Assembly (NCBI RefSeq): GCF_016860545.1
Contig: NZ_BNEB01000002.1
Coordinates: 1,736,001 to 1,800,000, forward strand
Source of the DNA: Streptomyces asoensis
Lineage (GTDB): Bacteria > Actinomycetota > Actinomycetes > Streptomycetales > Streptomycetaceae
Direction: 5' to 3'
Length of the DNA: 64,000 bases
Of this stretch, positions 16,147 to 23,525 are shown one piece after another (positions within the stretch are counted from its first letter, which is position 1; each line of letters starts with the position of its first letter). The notes under the pieces are model-generated. The model was given only the letters and a program-made list of their open reading frames with translations, did not search any database and was not told the origin of the DNA. Both the position numbers and the translations under genes were made by a program.

Positions 16147-17850
16147 TCATCCTTCCTCGGACCGTCGGTTCACCTCGTCGACGTAGCGCCCGACCAGCGT
16201 GCGGGCGGCCCCCAGATCGATGGGTTCGGTGTGCAGCGCGCGGGCGGCCGGGGCATGCCGCTCGGCGAGCCGCCGGTCCTCGTCCCCGAAGTACCGCGCG
16301 GCCCGCACCCGGTGGAGTTCGAGGACGGCGGTGAGGTCCTCGTGGGCCGCGATCAGCCGGCGCACGTCCCGGTCGAAGCGGGCCAGCACGGCGCGGGCGC
16401 CGTCCGCCAGGTCCCGGATCGCGGCGAGTTCGTGATGCGGTTCCGTCGCCCGGGCCACGGCCAGGCGGACCCGCAGCCGCGGCGCCACGCAGGGCGGCAA
16501 CCGGGGCGCCGCGAAGAACCGCACGCCCCGCTCCCGGTACAGGGCGGACGCCGCGTCCTCGGCCTGCGCGAGCCGTCCGACGGCCGTGCGGGCCTCGGCG
16601 GCCGTCGCTCGCCGGGCCGCGTCGCCGCTCACGGGTTCCGGGTCGAGGCACACGTCGTGCGGGACGTCGGCCGGCGGCACGCCCTCGAAGCCGAGGACGA
16701 GACGGATGCCGCGCGAGCGGGCACGGGCGGCCAGCTCCCCCAGCAGATCACCGACGAGCGCCCGCGGATCCTCGGCCCGGTCCACACCGCCGACCACCAG
16801 ACAGGCGGGCGGCCTGCGGCGCAGCAGCCGACGCCGCACCTCGTCGGCGTCGCCGCCGCCGGGGAACCCGAACCGCCGCGCGAGGTAACCGCCGACCTCG
16901 GCGACGGACCTGCCCCGCGCGTCGCAGGCCGCGTCGATGGCGCCCAGCCCGAGGACGGTGCCGCCGGGAGCGCCGGTGAGCTCGGCGTCCGTGACGGTGG
17001 CCCGCGCCGCCGGATCGGCGGTCCGCACCAGCCGGACGAGCCAGGAGTCGCCCACCGCCGTCGTGCCGCCGGTCCCGACGACGACGGTGCCGCACCAGTC
17101 GCTGTCGAGCAGCCGGGTGAGCTCCTGCGTCAGCGCGAGCCGCAGCGGATCGTCCAGCGGGTCCCCGGCCGGCCCCGGCCCCGGGGAGCCCAGTTCGTTG
17201 GTGCGGTCCCCGCCGGTGAACTCCTCGATCCGGGGCAGGTACGTCAGGATCGTCTCCGTCGGCAGCATCCAGGCCGCCTTCGCGTCGCCCTGGACGTAGT
17301 CGGCCACCACGATGCCGATGACGTGCCCGTCGAACTCGCCGCCGACCGCCATCGCCCCGGCGCCCGAGTACCCCCGCTCGATCCACGGGTCGCCCTCGCG
17401 GATCCGCTTCAGCAGACCCCACTCGCCCTGCCGGTGACCGGAGCCCGCCAGCCGCGCGTCCGCCCCCATGCCGAACGGTTCGTCCCGTGGGAAGCCGTAC
17501 ACCTGCACCGTGCCACCGGACAGGGGCGCCTTCCACAAGGTGGTCCGGACACCGCAGCCGGCCGGCTCGTCGAGCTCCAGGAGGGCCACGTCACCACGCT
17601 GGGTGCCGTGGTCGTGCACCCAGGTGCCCGGCGCCACGCGCGCGGTGCGGGTCCACTCGGGCCGGCACGCCGCACTGCTGACCCGCACCCGGGACGTGAC
17701 GCCTCCCGGTGCCGCCCCGGCGAACCGGACCACGTGCGCGCAGGTGAGCACGTGCCGGTCGTCCAGCAGTACTCCGGCGCCACAGGGCGTGCCTTCCTCG
17801 TCGTCCACCCTCACGCGCCACGGACGGTCACTGTGGTGATGCAGCGCCAT
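16147..17850 (-). CDS. Trypsin-like serine protease domain fused to degenerate NTPase-like region
   Basis: The 567-residue protein has an N-terminal chymotrypsin-fold protease domain with a complete triad: His39 in VLTCAHVV, Asp87 in GDVALLEL and Ser162 in ERGYSGAGAM. The remaining 340 residues look like a P-loop ATPase that has lost its Walker A lysine (VVVGTGGTTAVGDSW at about 256-270), with a Walker-B-like strand ACLVVGGVDRAED at about 349-361 and a helical C-terminus. No signal peptide is present, so the protease would be cytoplasmic. It is the first gene of the operon containing the kinase and the Trypco1 protein. The start is ATG 17850 (MALHHH) or ATG 17880; neither has a clear ribosome site. 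Function is unknown, probably signalling or conflict related. Confidence 0.8.
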   Translation of the reverse strand: MALHHHSDRPWRVRVDDEEGTPCGAGVLLDDRHVLTCAHVVRFAGAAPGGVTSRVRVSSAACRPEWTRTARVAPGTWVHDHGTQRGDVALLELDEPAGCGVRTTLWKAPLSGGTVQVYGFPRDEPFGMGADARLAGSGHRQGEWGLLKRIREGDPWIERGYSGAGAMAVGGEFDGHVIGIVVADYVQGDAKAAWMLPTETILTYLPRIEEFTGGDRTNELGSPGPGPAGDPLDDPLRLALTQELTRLLDSDWCGTVVVGTGGTTAVGDSWLVRLVRTADPAARATVTDAELTGAPGGTVLGLGAIDAACDARGRSVAEVGGYLARRFGFPGGGDADEVRRRLLRRRPPACLVVGGVDRAEDPRALVGDLLGELAARARSRGIRLVLGFEGVPPADVPHDVCLDPEPVSGDAARRATAAEARTAVGRLAQAEDAASALYRERGVRFFAAPRLPPCVAPRLRVRLAVARATEPHHELAAIRDLADGARAVLARFDRDVRRLIAAHEDLTAVLELHRVRAARYFGDEDRRLAERHAPAARALHTEPIDLGAARTLVGRYVDEVNRRSEEG

Positions 17851-18158
17851 ACGCCCAAGGTAGGGCAACGAGCGCCACATTCACCCGGCCCCGCGAGCGT
17901 TGCCCGGCCGTTCCCGGCTCGCCGACGGCCGCCCTCGTACGTCCCGTTCGGCCGCCGCCACCCCCGGCCGCAGGACCCGCCCCGGCCGCCCGCGTCCCGG
18001 GCCCGTCCCAGCGCCGGTCCGTCCGCGCAGGTCGCAGCCGTGCCGGCGTCCCGGCGTCCCGATCCCGGCCGGACGCGACCACGACGGGACGTCCGCTGCC
18101 AGCATCACTCGGGCCGGGAGCGCTCCCGGCCACTCACCAGCAAGAGGGGGAACACCAG
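17851..18158. promoter_or_regulatory. Divergent promoter region between the PknG operon and the lysozyme gene
   Basis: About 308 bases separate the trypsin-like gene from the lysozyme ATG. I see no gene here. The clearest element is a perfect 20-bp palindrome at 18112-18131 (arms GGCCGGGAGC and GCTCCCGGCC), ending 27 bases before the lysozyme start and just ahead of its ribosome site (AGAGGGGGAA). It could be an operator or, in the RNA, a leader hairpin. No confident -35/-10 pair could be chosen. Confidence 0.55.
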
Positions 18159-19505
18159 ATGGGAAAGAGGACGCTTCTGCGGGGTCTGACCCTCGCCGTG
18201 GCAGCGCTCCTGCCCCTGTACGGGCAAACGGCCACACAGGCGGCACAGGCCGCGGCCACCGCGGTCGCGGTCTGCGGGCACACGAGCGCACAGCCCACGC
18301 TTCAGCAGGGATCGACGGGAGACGCGACGGTCGAGGCGCAGTGCCAGCTCGACCTCGCGACGAAGCCGAGCCGGTACGCGCCGATCGCGGCCGACGGCAC
18401 GTTCGGATCGGCGACCGAGACGCGCGTCAAGGAGTTCCAGAGGTGCGCCGGGCTGAGCGCGGACGGCGTCCTCGGCCCGAACACCTGGGCCGCGCTCAAC
18501 ACCTGGGCCGCCCAGCCGCACACCTGCGCGACCCAGGGCACGGCGGCCACGGCGCAGGCGACCGTGTGCGGTCACACCGACGCACGCCCGACCCTGAAGA
18601 AGGGGGCGAAGAGCGACGAGGTCAAGGAGGTGCAGTGCCGGCTGAACCTCGCCATGGAGCCGTACCACTATGCGCCGCTGACGATCGACGGCGACTTCGG
18701 GGGCGGCACCGAGGAGCGGGTCATCGAGCTCCAGCACTGCGCCAACCTCAGCGCCGACGGCACCGTTGGCCCGAACACGTGGGCGAAACTGGTCGACTGG
18801 TCGAGCCGTAACACGTACTGCACCCCGCCCCGCCCGGCCGGGCACCCGATCGACGGGCTGGACACGGCCAAGTACCAGCACCCGGGCGGCGCGCCGATCG
18901 ACTGGAAGGCCGTCCGTGCCTCGGGCGTCGAGTTCGCGACGGTCAAGGCCACCCGGGGCATGAACGTCACCGACGAGTACCTCGCCACCGACCTGGAGGC
19001 GGCCCGGGCGGCGGGGCTGGCCGTCGCGCCGTACCACTTCTACACGGGCTCGGCCGCCGACACGGGGGCCGCGCAGGCCGACCGGTTCATCGCCGCCGTG
19101 CGGACGACCGGCTACACCGGCAAGCGCGCGGGCGACCTGCCGCCGATCTTCGACCTGGAGCGCATGGACGACGGCAGCGGACGCTGTCCCACCTACGGCA
19201 CGGTGGCCGACGCCAAGGCCTGGCTCGACCGGGTCGAGAGCGCCTTCGGCCGCGTCCCGATGATCTACACCCAGAAGTCCTTCCTGGACGACTGCATGGG
19301 GTCGACCACCGCCTTCGCCCGGTATCCGCTCCAGCTCGCGGACTACCGCCAGTCCATCACCCAGCCTCCGCTGCCGAACGGCTCGACGACCTGGGCGATG
19401 TGGCAGTACACGGACGCCGCGGTCTTCCCCGGCCTGCGGGCGCCGGCGACCGGGGACGTGTTCAACGGCACCCAGGCCGACCTCGACCGGCTGGCCAACC
19501 GGTGA
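18159..19505 (+). CDS. Secreted GH25 lysozyme with two N-terminal peptidoglycan-binding domains
   Basis: The 448-residue preprotein has a signal peptide (about residues 1-30, GLTLAVAALLPLYG core), two related peptidoglycan-binding-1 repeats (about 39-118 and 137-216, each beginning CGHT and ending DG.(V/L)GPNTWA) and a C-terminal GH25 catalytic domain from about 231. The active-site region shows IDGLDTAKYQ and the acidic pair in PIFDLERMDD. GH25 enzymes cut the N-acetylmuramoyl-1,4-N-acetylglucosamine bond. Extra Cys pairs suggest disulfides in the binding repeats. It heads a plus-strand run of four secreted protein genes spaced 32-52 bases apart, which could be one transcript. Likely roles are wall remodelling during growth or attack on competing bacteria. 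Confidence 0.92.
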   Translation: MGKRTLLRGLTLAVAALLPLYGQTATQAAQAAATAVAVCGHTSAQPTLQQGSTGDATVEAQCQLDLATKPSRYAPIAADGTFGSATETRVKEFQRCAGLSADGVLGPNTWAALNTWAAQPHTCATQGTAATAQATVCGHTDARPTLKKGAKSDEVKEVQCRLNLAMEPYHYAPLTIDGDFGGGTEERVIELQHCANLSADGTVGPNTWAKLVDWSSRNTYCTPPRPAGHPIDGLDTAKYQHPGGAPIDWKAVRASGVEFATVKATRGMNVTDEYLATDLEAARAAGLAVAPYHFYTGSAADTGAAQADRFIAAVRTTGYTGKRAGDLPPIFDLERMDDGSGRCPTYGTVADAKAWLDRVESAFGRVPMIYTQKSFLDDCMGSTTAFARYPLQLADYRQSITQPPLPNGSTTWAMWQYTDAAVFPGLRAPATGDVFNGTQADLDRLANR

Positions 19506-19543
19506 TCCCGCCCGTGGCCATCGCCCTTCCGAGGAGGAACACC

Positions 19544-19930
19544 ATGACCGACCGACTCTCCCGCGCGGCCCTCGTCGCCGTGCTCGCCGTCCTGGGTTTC
19601 GTCGTCCCGGCGCCCGCGGCGGTGGCCGCCACCGCCGCCACGAGCTGCTACGGCGGAGCGGTCACGGTCCACTACGGGGAGGTCCGCGACTTCGGCCCGT
19701 ACGTGACCACGAGCCGCTGCACGGACATCAACATGCGGATGACCGGCGGCGACGCCGACTTCGGCTGGGCCTGTGTGCAGTTCGCGCGGGCCGGCGGCTG
19801 CAACTACTGGACCAAGATCGGCCGGAGCTGGACGACCATCGCCACCGACGTCCTGAACGGAACGAAGTTCACCGTGCCCAACGGCGTGGACCTGGAGGGC
19901 AGTTCCGCCACCTTCCAGATCGCCTTCTGA
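19544..19930 (+). CDS. Small secreted four-cysteine protein, SCYGG paralogue 1
   Basis: The 128-residue preprotein has a signal peptide (about residues 1-29, LVAVLAVLGFVVPAPAAVAA) and a mature part of about 100 residues with four Cys: TSCYGGA, TSRCTDINMRM, WACVQF and GGCNYW. The C-terminal half is beta-like (TTIATDVLNGTKF). It is clearly paralogous to the next gene, with shared SCYGG, SRC.DINMR, ATDV..GT(K/R)F and a C-terminal FQ.A. I do not recognise a family. Start ATG 19544 has GAGGAGGAA upstream. Its place between a lysozyme and a peptidase suggests a wall-associated role, immunity or an accessory binding protein, but this is inference from context only. Confidence 0.85.
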   Translation: MTDRLSRAALVAVLAVLGFVVPAPAAVAATAATSCYGGAVTVHYGEVRDFGPYVTTSRCTDINMRMTGGDADFGWACVQFARAGGCNYWTKIGRSWTTIATDVLNGTKFTVPNGVDLEGSSATFQIAF

Positions 19931-19962
19931 CGTCCCACCCACTTCACCGAACGGAGACCACC

Positions 19963-20376
19963 ATGATCAAGACCCGGGCGCTCGCCTCGGCTCTCGTCAC
20001 CGTGGCCGCACTGCTGGCAGCGGGTGCCGCGCCCGCCGCCGCACAGTCCTCGGCCGCGGCGACCAGCTGCTACGGCGGCGCGAAGAACCTCAACTACCGC
20101 TACCAGGTGGGGCCCAAGGACTTCGGGCCGTTCACCACGTCCTCGCGGTGCGGTGACATCAACATGCGGCTCACCACGGACAACGGCGCGTTCCTCTACG
20201 CCTGCGTGGTGTTCGTCGACCACACCGACAAGTGCAACCACGACAACACCTACTCCCTGCACGGCACTCCGTGGGCGACGGTCGCCACCGACGTCAAGGA
20301 CGGCACCCGCTTCGTCCTGCGCGTCGGCCCCTACGACACCGACGCGCAGAACGTGAACTTCCAGCTCGCCTACTGA
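19963..20376 (+). CDS. Small secreted four-cysteine protein, SCYGG paralogue 2
   Basis: This 137-residue preprotein has a signal peptide (about residues 1-28, ending AAPAAAQSS) and repeats the layout of the preceding gene: TSCYGGA, DFGPFTTSSRCGDINMRL, YACVVF and KCNHD, then TPWATVATDVKDGTRFVL and a final NFQLAY. All four Cys positions are preserved while the loops differ, so the two genes look like an old tandem duplication rather than a recent one. No known domain is recognised. The ATG follows GGAGAC at suitable spacing, 32 bases after the first paralogue, which supports co-transcription. Confidence 0.85.
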   Translation: MIKTRALASALVTVAALLAAGAAPAAAQSSAAATSCYGGAKNLNYRYQVGPKDFGPFTTSSRCGDINMRLTTDNGAFLYACVVFVDHTDKCNHDNTYSLHGTPWATVATDVKDGTRFVLRVGPYDTDAQNVNFQLAY

Positions 20377-20428
20377 TCTCCTGCCGCACTTCTCGCACCA
20401 CCGTTCCGACCGTTCCGAAAGGACGACG

Positions 20429-21205
20429 ATGACCTTCCTCTTCCGGTCCGCCGCCGGGCGCTCCGCCGCCCGCCCCCTCGACCGCCGAAGCATGCTGCGC
20501 GGCACGCTGGCCGTCGGCGCCGGCCTGGCGTTCGGCCCGCTGCTGCTCTCCGGAACCGCACAGGCCTATTCCTGGTCGCGCACCATGAAGCAGGGCGACA
20601 GCGGCGCCGACGTGCTCGAGCTCCAGATCCGGGTCTCCGGCTGGGCCGCCGACAGCGCGAGCCACACCCGGGTCGGCCTCGACGGCGACTTCGGCCCCGG
20701 CACGCTCGCGGCCGTCAAGCGGTTCCAGGCCGCGTACGGCCTCGACGACGACGGGGTCGCCGGCCCCAACACCCAGGCGAAGCTGACCGCGCTGGAGCAG
20801 TCGGACGGCTCCACGGCCCACTTCAACTGGAGCGAGTTCGTCGACCAGTCGAGCGGCACCTTCAACGGCGGCAAGCTGAGCGCGGCGCAGACCAAGGAGA
20901 ACGCCCGCCGCTGCATGTACAAGCTGGAGGCGCTGCGCAAGAAGCTCGGGGACAAGCCGATCACGGTCAACTCCGGCTTCCGCAGCATCGCGCACAACGC
21001 CGACATCGGCGGGGCCAGCGACAGCATGCACCTGTACGGCACGGCGGCCGACCTCGACGTGCCCGGCGTCGCCACCAAGACCGTCTACCAGAAGGCGGAG
21101 ACCTGCGGGTTCTCCGGCCTGGAGCGGTACACCGTCGACCACCAGCACGTCGACAGCCGGGCCGACCTGGGCCGCGACTGGTGGTGGGAGAGCGGCACGA
21201 TCTGA
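20429..21205 (+). CDS. Tat-exported M15-type D,D-peptidase with peptidoglycan-binding domain
   Basis: The 258-residue protein starts with a twin-arginine signal (DRRSMLRG near residues 18-25, then a hydrophobic stretch GTLAVGAGLAFGPLLLSG), followed by a peptidoglycan-binding-1 domain (about 50-128, GDSGADVLELQ to GVAGPNTQAKLTAL) and an M15 zinc peptidase domain (about 130-258). The zinc ligands appear as HLYGTAADLD (His and Asp) and DHQHVD (His). Such enzymes trim D-Ala or L-Ala-D-Glu cross-bridges in peptidoglycan. It is the last gene of the secreted cell-wall cluster and is closed by two tandem hairpins. Confidence 0.9.
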   Translation: MTFLFRSAAGRSAARPLDRRSMLRGTLAVGAGLAFGPLLLSGTAQAYSWSRTMKQGDSGADVLELQIRVSGWAADSASHTRVGLDGDFGPGTLAAVKRFQAAYGLDDDGVAGPNTQAKLTALEQSDGSTAHFNWSEFVDQSSGTFNGGKLSAAQTKENARRCMYKLEALRKKLGDKPITVNSGFRSIAHNADIGGASDSMHLYGTAADLDVPGVATKTVYQKAETCGFSGLERYTVDHQHVDSRADLGRDWWWESGTI

Positions 21206-21207
21206 CG

Positions 21208-21264
21208 CGGTCGCGGCCCGGCCGCGACCGTGCACCCCGGGTACCGCGGCGGCGGTACCCGGGG
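21208..21264. terminator. Tandem hairpins between convergent genes (bidirectional terminator)
   Basis: Two perfect hairpins stand in series: a 9-bp stem (21208-21216 with 21222-21230, 5-base loop) and a 13-bp stem (21235-21247 with 21252-21264, 4-base loop). They fill the 69-base gap between the M15 peptidase and the convergent regulator gene, so they can stop transcription from both sides. Confidence 0.85.
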
Positions 21265-21274
21265 CTTCGCGCCT

Positions 21275-22459
21275 TCAGCCCTTCGGCTCGTCCTTGAGCG
21301 CGGCCTCGCAGGAGGGCCAGTCGTGGAAGTCGTGCTGCGCACTCCACAGGCGGTGGGCCGCCTTGATGTTCCACTCCGGGTCGAACGCCCGCAGCGGGGT
21401 GCCGCCGAGCTCGCGCAGGCGGCCGTCGGAGATCTGGAAGACACCCCAGTTGCGGCTGCCGTTGGTGTTGGGCAGGACCCACAGCGGGTCCAGGAACGAC
21501 GCGCAGCGGGCGACGGCCACCGCGGACGCGGGATCCTCGGTGAACACCTGGCGGATCCGCTCCGCCACCCGGACCGGTGACCAGGTCGACATGCTCACCT
21601 TCCGCGCGTAGAGCGCCTTCTTGGTGGTCTCGTCGACCACGTTGCTGGCCGGCAGGCCCGCCAGCACCTGGAAGGCGGTCAGCCTGCGCAGGGTCTCCGG
21701 CCCGAAGTCCCCGTCGACGGCGAGCCGGCCCTTCGCCGCCACCAGCAGGTTCTGGACCTCGCGCACGCACTCGTCGTGCTGGCCCATGCTCACCGTTCTG
21801 CACGCGGGGGAGTACAGCAGTCCGTCCTCCGCCGTCGGCGACCCGTCGGCGGAACGGCCACCGGGCAGCCACACGAAACCGGCCACCAGCAGCACCGCGA
21901 CCACGGCCGCCAGTACCGCGAAACGGGGCGAGAGCTTCTCGGGCATCCGGGACCGCCCGGGCCGCCGCGCCGCACCGAGCTCTATCTCCAGCGGGACCAC
22001 GTCGTCCGCCCCCGCCCCCGCCCCCGCGTCCGCGGGTGCTGCGCCCTGCCGGGACCCGGGCTCCGCAGCCGTGTCCGCGGCCCCGGCCGCAGCCGTGGTC
22101 GCCGCCGGGCCGTCCGCGGGGCTCGCCTCGGCGTCGGATCGCCCGCCCTTCTCCGCTGCGGCCTCGCGTTCCGACGCGGGGTCCTCCTTGGCGGTCCCGG
22201 CGGATGCGTCCCGGTCGGTGTCCGCCAGTGCCCAGAGCCGGTGCAGTTCGCGGAGTTCCTCCGCGCTGGCGCCGCACACCTTGGCGAAGGAGTGCACGAC
22301 CCGGTAGTCCGCCGGAACACCGAGCCCCGAGCAGTACCGATGCAGACTGGAACCACTGACGCCCGCCTCCTTGCCGAGGCGGTCGTAACCCCGGCCGCTG
22401 CGCTCCTTCAGCATGCGAAGACAGGCGGCGAACTTATCGGTATGCGGAGAGGCAACCAC
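21275..22459 (-). CDS. Membrane-spanning HTH regulator with outer PG-binding and inactive lysozyme-like domain
   Basis: The 394-residue protein has an N-terminal XRE-type helix-turn-helix (about residues 10-65, YDRLGKEAGVSGSSLHRYCSG), a long Ala/Glu/Asp-rich linker, a single transmembrane segment at about 181-198 (FAVLAAVVAVLLVAGFVWL), an extracytoplasmic peptidoglycan-binding-1 domain (about 220-288) and a lysozyme-like domain (about 295-390). In the last domain the usual ARCESG motif with its catalytic Glu reads ARCASF, while NGSRNWGVFQIS is kept, so it probably binds but does not cut glycan. The layout suggests a one-component wall sensor. GTG 22459 has AAGGG six bases upstream; TTG 22477 is an alternative start. 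It converges on the secreted hydrolase cluster. Confidence 0.85.
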   Translation of the reverse strand: MVASPHTDKFAACLRMLKERSGRGYDRLGKEAGVSGSSLHRYCSGLGVPADYRVVHSFAKVCGASAEELRELHRLWALADTDRDASAGTAKEDPASEREAAAEKGGRSDAEASPADGPAATTAAAGAADTAAEPGSRQGAAPADAGAGAGADDVVPLEIELGAARRPGRSRMPEKLSPRFAVLAAVVAVLLVAGFVWLPGGRSADGSPTAEDGLLYSPACRTVSMGQHDECVREVQNLLVAAKGRLAVDGDFGPETLRRLTAFQVLAGLPASNVVDETTKKALYARKVSMSTWSPVRVAERIRQVFTEDPASAVAVARCASFLDPLWVLPNTNGSRNWGVFQISDGRLRELGGTPLRAFDPEWNIKAAHRLWSAQHDFHDWPSCEAALKDEPKG

Positions 22460-22790
22460 ACTTCCACCCTTGCTCAAGCCCCTACTGACGGGTAGAAGCT
22501 ACACCGCACGCCGGAGCGCGTGCGCCCTTTCGCCCACGCAATACGATCGTCAATAGCCTTTCTCTCGACGCAATTTGAAACAATGTCAAACACCTCTTAT
22601 ATCCGGGTGTCCCCTTGGGGTCTTCGCGGTGATGTGCCCCCCGGCCACTACGGTCCCGACCGCCTTTCCCGGGTCCGTACGACGCTCGCGCGCACGCTGT
22701 TTCCGGACCCCCGATCGAATCGGTGTTCCATTTGCACCGGATGACGGGTTAGGGTCGCGTTCAGCGAAGATCTTGTACGGAGGTGCCGGG
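22460..22790. promoter_or_regulatory. Divergent promoter region with SOS-box-like site ahead of the lexA-like gene
   Basis: No gene is visible in these 331 bases, and the part around 22555-22605 is unusually AT-rich for this genome. At 22715-22730 the sequence TCGAAT-CGGT-GTTCCA matches the actinobacterial LexA box (TCGAAC-N4-GTTCGA) at 10 of 12 defined positions. It overlaps a plausible -35 (TTCCAT, 22726-22731) placed 18 bases before a -10-like TAGGGT (22750-22755). That arrangement predicts autorepression of the LexA-like gene. GGAGG at 22779-22783 is the ribosome site. Confidence 0.6.
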
Positions 22791-23462
22791 ATGGAGAACA
22801 CGACCCCCGCCCGCCGGGGCCGTCCACCGGGCCCCCGGGCGGCCGAAGGAGAGCTGACCGACCGCCAGTCGGCCATCGTCCGCTTCATCACGGAGTCGGT
22901 CGACCGACGGGGCTACCCGCCGTCGATGCGGGAGATCGGCCAGGCCGTGGACCTCGCCAGCACCTCCTCGGTCGCCCACCAGCTCATGGTCCTGGAACGC
23001 AAGGGCGTCCTGTGCCGCGACCCCCATCGTCCGCGCGCCTACCGCGTGCGGACCGCCTGGTCGCCCGACCCGGCCGAGGGGAACGCCTCCCGGGTGGACG
23101 TGCCGCTCGTCGGGCGGATCGCCGCGGGCGCCCCGCTGCTGGCGGAGGAGATGGTGGAGGACGTCTACTCGCTGCCCCGCCAGGTGGTCGGGGACGGCGA
23201 CCTCTTCGCCCTGGCCGTCTCGGGCGACTCCATGATCGACGCGGCGATCTGCGACGGCGACATCGTGACCGTGCGCCGCCAGGACAGCGCCGATCACGGT
23301 GACATGGTCGCCGCGCTCCTCGGCGACGAGGCCACCGTGAAGATACTGCGCCGCCAGGACGGGCAGGTGTGGCTGATGCCGCGCAACCCGGCCTACGAAC
23401 CGATCCGCGGCGACCAGGCGCAGATCCTGGGCAAGGTCGTCGGCGTCCTGCGCCTGCTCTAG
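22791..23462 (+). CDS. lexA: LexA-like SOS repressor, probably a second copy
   Basis: The 223-residue protein has the LexA winged helix (about residues 22-85, [24 protein letters not shown]) and the S24 self-cleavage domain. The scissile Ala112-Gly113 (GRIAAGAP), the nucleophile Ser147 (SGDSMID) and Lys184 (ATVKIL) are all present, so RecA-stimulated autoproteolysis should work. LexA represses DNA-repair and mutagenesis genes. The main streptomycete lexA normally lies beside nrdR; here the neighbours are a HIT protein and a membrane regulator, and several conserved segments differ (VDLASTSS instead of VGLSSTSS). I therefore suspect a paralogue. The start ATG 22791 has a strong GGAGG; the in-frame extension upstream covers the promoter and is not coding. 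Confidence 0.88.
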   Translation: MENTTPARRGRPPGPRAAEGELTDRQSAIVRFITESVDRRGYPPSMREIGQAVDLASTSSVAHQLMVLERKGVLCRDPHRPRAYRVRTAWSPDPAEGNASRVDVPLVGRIAAGAPLLAEEMVEDVYSLPRQVVGDGDLFALAVSGDSMIDAAICDGDIVTVRRQDSADHGDMVAALLGDEATVKILRRQDGQVWLMPRNPAYEPIRGDQAQILGKVVGVLRLL

Positions 23463-23525
23463 CGGGCGTCCGACGACCGCCGCCGCACCCACGAACTCCG
23501 GGGAACGGTTCTACGATCCCGGTCC

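Noticed and set aside
14122..18189. Open frame of 1,355 codons on the plus strand
   Set aside because: It lies antisense to the kinase and trypsin-like genes, has Arg/Gly/Pro-rich composition without domains, and results from the absence of stops in GC-rich shadow frames.
19544..20376. SCYGG paralogues as lantibiotic or other RiPP precursors
   Set aside because: They have Sec-type signal peptides and about 100 ordered residues after cleavage, and no modification enzyme is nearby.
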